Source: a virus
Virus record (IMG/VR): IMGVR_UViG_3300028027_000128
Span: 1-35,835 of that record
Strand: one strand, 5' to 3'
DNA: 35,835 bases
Shown: positions 32,627-35,835 of the stretch, in pieces
How the letters are laid out: every line of letters starts with the position of its first letter
How positions within the stretch are numbered: position 1 is the first letter of the stretch
Notes under the pieces: model-generated
Seen by the model: only the letters and a program-made list of their open reading frames with translations
What the model was told of the DNA's origin: nothing
The model's database searches: none
Translations under genes and position numbers: made by a program

Positions 32627-33004
32627 TTACCATTTTCTACAAGACCAATATCTAGCTTTAGTACGTGGTCCTGGGTTTGCACAATTATGTCTTGCTCTGA
32701 AAGCTTTACGTCTTACAGGATTATTTTTCTTGATATTCATCCCTTTAGCACCAAAGTTAACTTTTACAACTTTACCTGTTTTAGGATTTTTAACATATAC
32801 CTTAAATTTCTTACTATCACCACGCATTGGTTTACCTAATGGTACAGTGCGGCCTTGGTACTTAGCTTCAAGTAAACAAGGACAATCAGCTTCGTTAAGC
32901 TCTTGTTGATATGATTCCATAAACTCGATAAATTCTTTTATATCTTGTTCATTTTCTACATCATATTCTTCTATTTCTTCTAGAAGTTCTAATAATTTAA
33001 TCAT
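32627..33004 (-). CDS. Conserved basic T4-like phage protein, ARYWSCRKW family (125 aa)
   Basis: A 125-residue protein with tag MIKLLELLEE, an acidic segment (to about 45), and the conserved body: KYQGRTVPLGKPMRGDSKKF, KVYVKNPKTGKVVKVNFGAK and FRARHNCANPGPRTKARYW with final SCRKW. This body recurs in marine T4-like phages. Just before it, CPCLLE-AKYQG gives a second L-x-E site, as homologues I remember also have, so the mature protein would begin AKYQG. The acidic part would be lost, leaving a basic DNA-compatible product. Function unknown. Confidence 0.74.
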   Translation of the reverse strand: MIKLLELLEEIEEYDVENEQDIKEFIEFMESYQQELNEADCPCLLEAKYQGRTVPLGKPMRGDSKKFKVYVKNPKTGKVVKVNFGAKGMNIKKNNPVRRKAFRARHNCANPGPRTKARYWSCRKW

Positions 33005-33010
33005 AATATT

Positions 33011-33241
33011 TTATTTTGAATGCCACCAATTGCAACAATATTCATCTGCAGCATAAGGAATTTTTGCATCTCCATCATGCCATTTTAACCAATATTTGTT
33101 ATTACATAAATTACCTTCAACTACATGATACTCACAATTACCACACATTGAACCGCCTTTTGTTACGCGCATTCCTGGTTGGTGGTCTGCTGGGTATTCT
33201 GCAGGACCTTCGTTTAACATTAATTCTGATAGCTTTATCAT
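33011..33241 (-). CDS. Tagged Cys-rich protein, probable metal binder (76 aa)
   Basis: A 76-residue protein: tag MIKLSELMLNE-G, then cysteines at 33, 36, 46, 69 and 70 (MCGNCEYHV, GNLCNNKYWLKW, ADEYCCNWW). CxxC-x9-C-x22-C resembles high-potential iron-sulphur or zinc sites, but the spacing differs from classical HiPIP. It overlaps the gene before by four bases (ATGA). Metal binding is inferred; the metal and role are unknown. Confidence 0.68.
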   Translation of the reverse strand: MIKLSELMLNEGPAEYPADHQPGMRVTKGGSMCGNCEYHVVEGNLCNNKYWLKWHDGDAKIPYAADEYCCNWWHSK

Positions 33242-33516
33242 ATACTTCCAGTACGTTTATCTGTTAAGTATTTAATTTCGGTACGTAATGATGCTACCTC
33301 AGATACTAAATCAAGTATCTGTTTGCGCATTTCATCTTTTTCTTGTGATGATCTTTCTAATAATGCTTCTAATTTAGCAATACGATCTTTACAATCGTGA
33401 CGAATAAATTCATCATCACGTTCTTTGCGCATAGCACGTTTTTCGTAAAATCTAAATGCTGAAGTACCGCCAAGAACTGTAACAGCGGTAATGAGTACTG
33501 ACCAGACGTTATCCAT
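33238..33516 (-). CDS. Membrane-anchored coiled-coil protein (92 aa)
   Basis: A 92-residue protein with an N-terminal hydrophobic segment (VWSVLITAVTVLGGTSAF, 4-21), a basic stretch and a coiled coil (about 35-85: CKDRIAKLEALLERSSQEKD). One membrane segment with a soluble coiled coil is the plan of inner-membrane spanins and also of some tail or holin-accessory proteins; no second spanin subunit is seen. It heads the long accessory unit, with a box 20 bases before its ATG. Confidence 0.62.
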   Translation of the reverse strand: MDNVWSVLITAVTVLGGTSAFRFYEKRAMRKERDDEFIRHDCKDRIAKLEALLERSSQEKDEMRKQILDLVSEVASLRTEIKYLTDKRTGSI

Positions 33517-33536
33517 TGAGTAAATTTGTGTTTACC

Positions 33537-33545
33537 TATAAATAT
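33537..33545 (-). promoter_or_regulatory. ATATTTATA box before the long accessory unit
   Basis: The minus-strand sequence ATATTTATAGG lies 20 bases before the ATG at 33516, just after the zinc-ribbon gene. It is the first box of the run of tagged genes. Inferred late promoter. Confidence 0.5.
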
Positions 33546-34135
33546 TAACTATTTACTATATCTTTTAGTTTCTGGATGTGTTCTTGCAGGTCCTGCAATA
33601 TTTTTTGTTTATCTATATTACCACCAACCCAATGCTCAATATCACCCGATTCAGTAACAATAGATTCGTCTTCTGTAGTAGATAGTGATAATTCTAATAG
33701 AGCTTCTTCTAATTCTTTAATATATGTTTCAATACCTCTTCTAGTCATGTTGCGCTCGTATTCTTCAAATTTACCTTCACGCTTTAATTTAGTTTCCATT
33801 GTAATAACACAATCGAAACACATCTTATGAATAGGCCACATCTTTTTATTTAATGTGTCATTTTTCATAGGTTTGGTACAATTAGGACATGTTAAAGGAA
33901 TTATAAGTGATTTTTTAATATTATCTAAACGTGTAATATTTTGTTTAAGACCATTTTTAATAGTCCACTGTTTACCGTTTTCTTCCCAAATATCACCTTC
34001 TTTATGTTCAATTATTTCTTTAGTATAACCAGCTTGTGTTACTGTTTTATCACCGTAATTTTTAGTAATTAGATTTCGCATACGCTGTACATCGCGTTGC
34101 TTAAAATCTTTCTGTAACATTGATTCGTTAGCCAT
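33545..34135 (-). CDS. Zinc-ribbon-like protein (196 aa)
   Basis: A 196-residue protein. Central LIIPLTCPNCTKPM and, about 20 residues later, WPIHKMCFDC give a CxxC...CxxC zinc site, followed by a helix (VITMETKLKREGKFEEYERN). The N-terminal part is basic; a beta piece carries GDIWEENGKQWTIKNG, and the C-terminus is coiled-coil. I know similar proteins from environmental T4-like phages, without a function. It overlaps the HAD nucleotidase gene by one base. A nucleic-acid or late-gene regulatory role is possible, unproven. Confidence 0.68.
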   Translation of the reverse strand: MANESMLQKDFKQRDVQRMRNLITKNYGDKTVTQAGYTKEIIEHKEGDIWEENGKQWTIKNGLKQNITRLDNIKKSLIIPLTCPNCTKPMKNDTLNKKMWPIHKMCFDCVITMETKLKREGKFEEYERNMTRRGIETYIKELEEALLELSLSTTEDESIVTESGDIEHWVGGNIDKQKILQDLQEHIQKLKDIVNS

Positions 34136-34602
34136 TATAACCCTAATTTTTTAAGTTCTTTTATTGTATTAGCCGCTGATGTATGTAATATTCCTATGCC
34201 ACCTGCATTATTCCATTCTCTAATAGTTTGTTCCATATCATCAATTAGTATTTTACCTTCAGCAGCAAATAACATTTTTTGTGCTCTTGGATATAATAAT
34301 AGTTTTCTATACTCACCAGGCATATGCATTTTAACCCAAGCGTCTTTACCTACTCGAGATGATTGTTCCATTGAAGGAGCTGAAAGGATATATGGTTTAT
34401 ATTTTTTAATATAGTTCCAAAGTTGTTGACCATCAGACATCCAATCTAAATTAGCCCAAAATGATGCACCTGCATCCGATATTGGTTGCCAAAAATCTTT
34501 TTTGTTATTAAATGTTCTAGAAGGCTTTGTGTTTGTTAACTCAGCATAACCTTTTTCAAAATCGGCAAGGACTCCGTCCATGTCGCAATAAATTGTGTAC
34601 AT
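34135..34602 (-). CDS. HAD-family 5'(3')-deoxyribonucleotidase-like phosphatase
   Basis: A 155-residue HAD hydrolase. Motif I is YCDMDGVLADF at 5-15, with nucleophile Asp7 and acid/base Asp9. A Ser-rich motif II follows at PYILSAPS, a Lys in the KKxx/VGKDAWV region serves as motif III, and motif IV is ILIDDMEQTI. This set matches 5'(3')-deoxyribonucleotidases (NT5C type), which remove phosphate from deoxynucleotides. T4-like phages use such enzymes to tune nucleotide pools. It is close to a nucleotidyltransferase-like domain in the next gene. Substrate inferred from family. Confidence 0.8.
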   Translation of the reverse strand: MYTIYCDMDGVLADFEKGYAELTNTKPSRTFNNKKDFWQPISDAGASFWANLDWMSDGQQLWNYIKKYKPYILSAPSMEQSSRVGKDAWVKMHMPGEYRKLLLYPRAQKMLFAAEGKILIDDMEQTIREWNNAGGIGILHTSAANTIKELKKLGL

Positions 34603-34604
34603 AA

Positions 34605-35835
34605 CTATTTTTTGTGTTCGTAAATACCATCGTTTACCTTACCGAAATCTCTTAATAACACACCAGCCATAGCATTTGCTTCGTTTTCAATAGTAGATCC
34701 TGTATCACCACTATTAATATCAAGCATTCCTAATTCAGCCTGTCTGCGATGTACTAATTCATGAGCTAATGTTCTTAAAATATCAGCCATGTTTCTGTTT
34801 TTAACATAAACCCATATTTTATTATCATTAGGATCAAAGTAACCAAAACTACGTTTTGATTTTGCTTGATCATTATCGTAAGAGAATGTTAAATTACGTG
34901 GAGGGTTTTGAATTGCCAAGTTTTTAATAGCATATTTAATAAACTCACCAATAGTAGCCGTTTGGCTTTCTGTTAATTTAATTTTATTAAGATCAAATAC
35001 TTCTGATTCTTCCTTAACTGTTAAATCTAGTGAACCCATTAATACAATTGGTTGTACACCTAATGCTTTATATATCATTAAACGTGTGTTACCTGCTACT
35101 AAATAATACTTACCTGGTCCATAATTTAAAACCATTGGCATTGGTAATTGTTCTTCGTTTTGTATTGCTCTAACAATTGACTTCCAATCTTTTTTATATT
35201 TGTTTGCTATTTTAACAGCTTGTTCTAAATTTTGAATTTGATATGAATCACTATTTTCTAACTTAGACCATATATCATCTGTTAGTAAATTTTCTCTACC
35301 TTTTTCAAATGCAAATTGAATATCTGGGATTGGTGTGTTAAATTCTTGTGCTGTACGATCAATTTCACCTAATTCATCTAATACTAAATCATGATATGGA
35401 CTAACATAACCTTCTGTACTTTCCATAACTGGTTCAGGAGGACCTTGAGGAATTACTGGGGGTGGAGGGTTTTGAGTGCTTGGTCTACCTATTGCATTTA
35501 AAAAATCCATTGGTGAAATACCATTAGGTAAATATTTTTGTATTGCTGTTTCATCTTTAGAATCTAACGCTTGTCTTAATTGAGTAGCATTAGCATCTTG
35601 AATATAACCACCGTCAAATACTTTTACATTAGGGTAATTAGCCATTGCTTTAAAACGCTCAGCCTCACCTTTACCAAAGGCAACTATAAAATTAGTATCA
35701 GGATTAGTTTTAACAATATCGTAAGTTTCTTTAATTGGACTTGCGGCTGCAACTCTTATTTCGGTAGGACCATCTAATAATGTTTTATACAATTCCCATA
35801 CAGCAACACTTTCATCAGCATCTATACCATCACGT
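34605..35835 (-). CDS. Nucleotidyltransferase-ParB-like-HExxH fusion (5' end beyond window)
   Basis: The frame is open to the right edge, so the start is missing; the TTG at 35792 is not the start because coding sense continues (DGIDADESVAVWELYKTLLD). Visible parts in order: (1) the C-terminal half of a nucleotidyltransferase-like domain (EIRVAAASPIKETYDIVKTN, NFIVAFGKGEAERF), similar to phage NadM/cytidylyltransferase-like proteins; (2) a Pro-rich linker; (3) a ParB/Srx-like segment YYLVAGNTRLMIYKALG; (4) a zinc metallopeptidase-like site LAHELVHRRQAE. At least 410 codons. Each motif is clear; their joint job is unknown. It leads into the nucleotidase gene after two bases. Confidence 0.75.
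   Translation of the reverse strand, partial: RDGIDADESVAVWELYKTLLDGPTEIRVAAASPIKETYDIVKTNPDTNFIVAFGKGEAERFKAMANYPNVKVFDGGYIQDANATQLRQALDSKDETAIQKYLPNGISPMDFLNAIGRPSTQNPPPPVIPQGPPEPVMESTEGYVSPYHDLVLDELGEIDRTAQEFNTPIPDIQFAFEKGRENLLTDDIWSKLENSDSYQIQNLEQAVKIANKYKKDWKSIVRAIQNEEQLPMPMVLNYGPGKYYLVAGNTRLMIYKALGVQPIVLMGSLDLTVKEESEVFDLNKIKLTESQTATIGEFIKYAIKNLAIQNPPRNLTFSYDNDQAKSKRSFGYFDPNDNKIWVYVKNRNMADILRTLAHELVHRRQAELGMLDINSGDTGSTIENEANAMAGVLLRDFGKVNDGIYEHKK

Noticed and set aside
32626-32682. Longer start at 32682 for the DUF5872-like protein
   Set aside because: It overlaps the previous gene and hides the MIKL opening at 32625 that its neighbours share.
6767-33545. TATAAATA on the plus strand as T4 late promoters for rightward transcription
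   Set aside because: No gene reads rightward anywhere in the window; the boxes are better explained as minus-strand elements before minus-strand genes.

Overview
The window is a stretch of the late, virion-structure region of a T4-like (myovirus) phage genome. Every supported gene reads leftwards on the minus strand and genes are tightly packed: stop and start codons usually overlap as TAATG or ATGA. Most genes lack a Shine-Dalgarno sequence and start after A/T-rich leaders, and one membrane protein is rich in Lys-Asp-Ser. With the high A+T content this would suit a Bacteroidota (flavobacterial) host, but that is an inference. No integrase, tRNA, CRISPR array or host-like gene block was seen.

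Layout, in the direction of transcription (right to left). (1) 35835-33545: a truncated multidomain protein (nucleotidyltransferase-like, ParB-like and HExxH parts), a HAD-type 5'(3')-deoxyribonucleotidase and a zinc-ribbon protein. (2) 33516-25571: a long run of accessory proteins. Many begin with a short amphipathic helix ending in L/I-x-E, which looks like the capsid-targeting sequences of T4 internal proteins. They include a Cys-rich protein, two basic Cys-containing proteins, an 867-residue protein with an AT-hook-like motif, an EF-hand protein and a PD-(D/E)XK nuclease-like protein. (3) 25441-21462: an FAD-dependent dehydrogenase of the COG2509 type, two small proteins, an NadR-like P-loop kinase, a tagged winged-helix-like protein and a coiled-coil membrane protein. 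(4) 21370-11785: the head module, with large terminase (gp17), portal (gp20), core-type proteins including an unlisted 44-residue basic gene, prohead protease (gp21), scaffold (gp22) and major capsid protein (gp23). (5) 11684-6781: PhoH-like ATPase and the neck/tail-completion genes (gp13, gp14 and gp15-like) with small structural genes. (6) 6705-1: one enormous tail-fibre gene, at least 2,235 codons, still open at the left edge.

The head genes make a DNA-packaging prohead whose protease probably cleaves the capsid precursor and the tagged internal proteins. The neck genes close the head and join it to a tail, and the fibre supplies host recognition. Sheath and tube genes (gp18, gp19), which lie between gp17 and gp20 in T4, are absent from that position.

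The least expected signals are: the family of capsid-targeting-like N-terminal tags; a recurrent ATATTTATA box ahead of transcription units, which is the T4 late-promoter octamer in inverted orientation; a possible protease-released signal peptide inside one internal protein; and the phage-borne COG2509 dehydrogenase.
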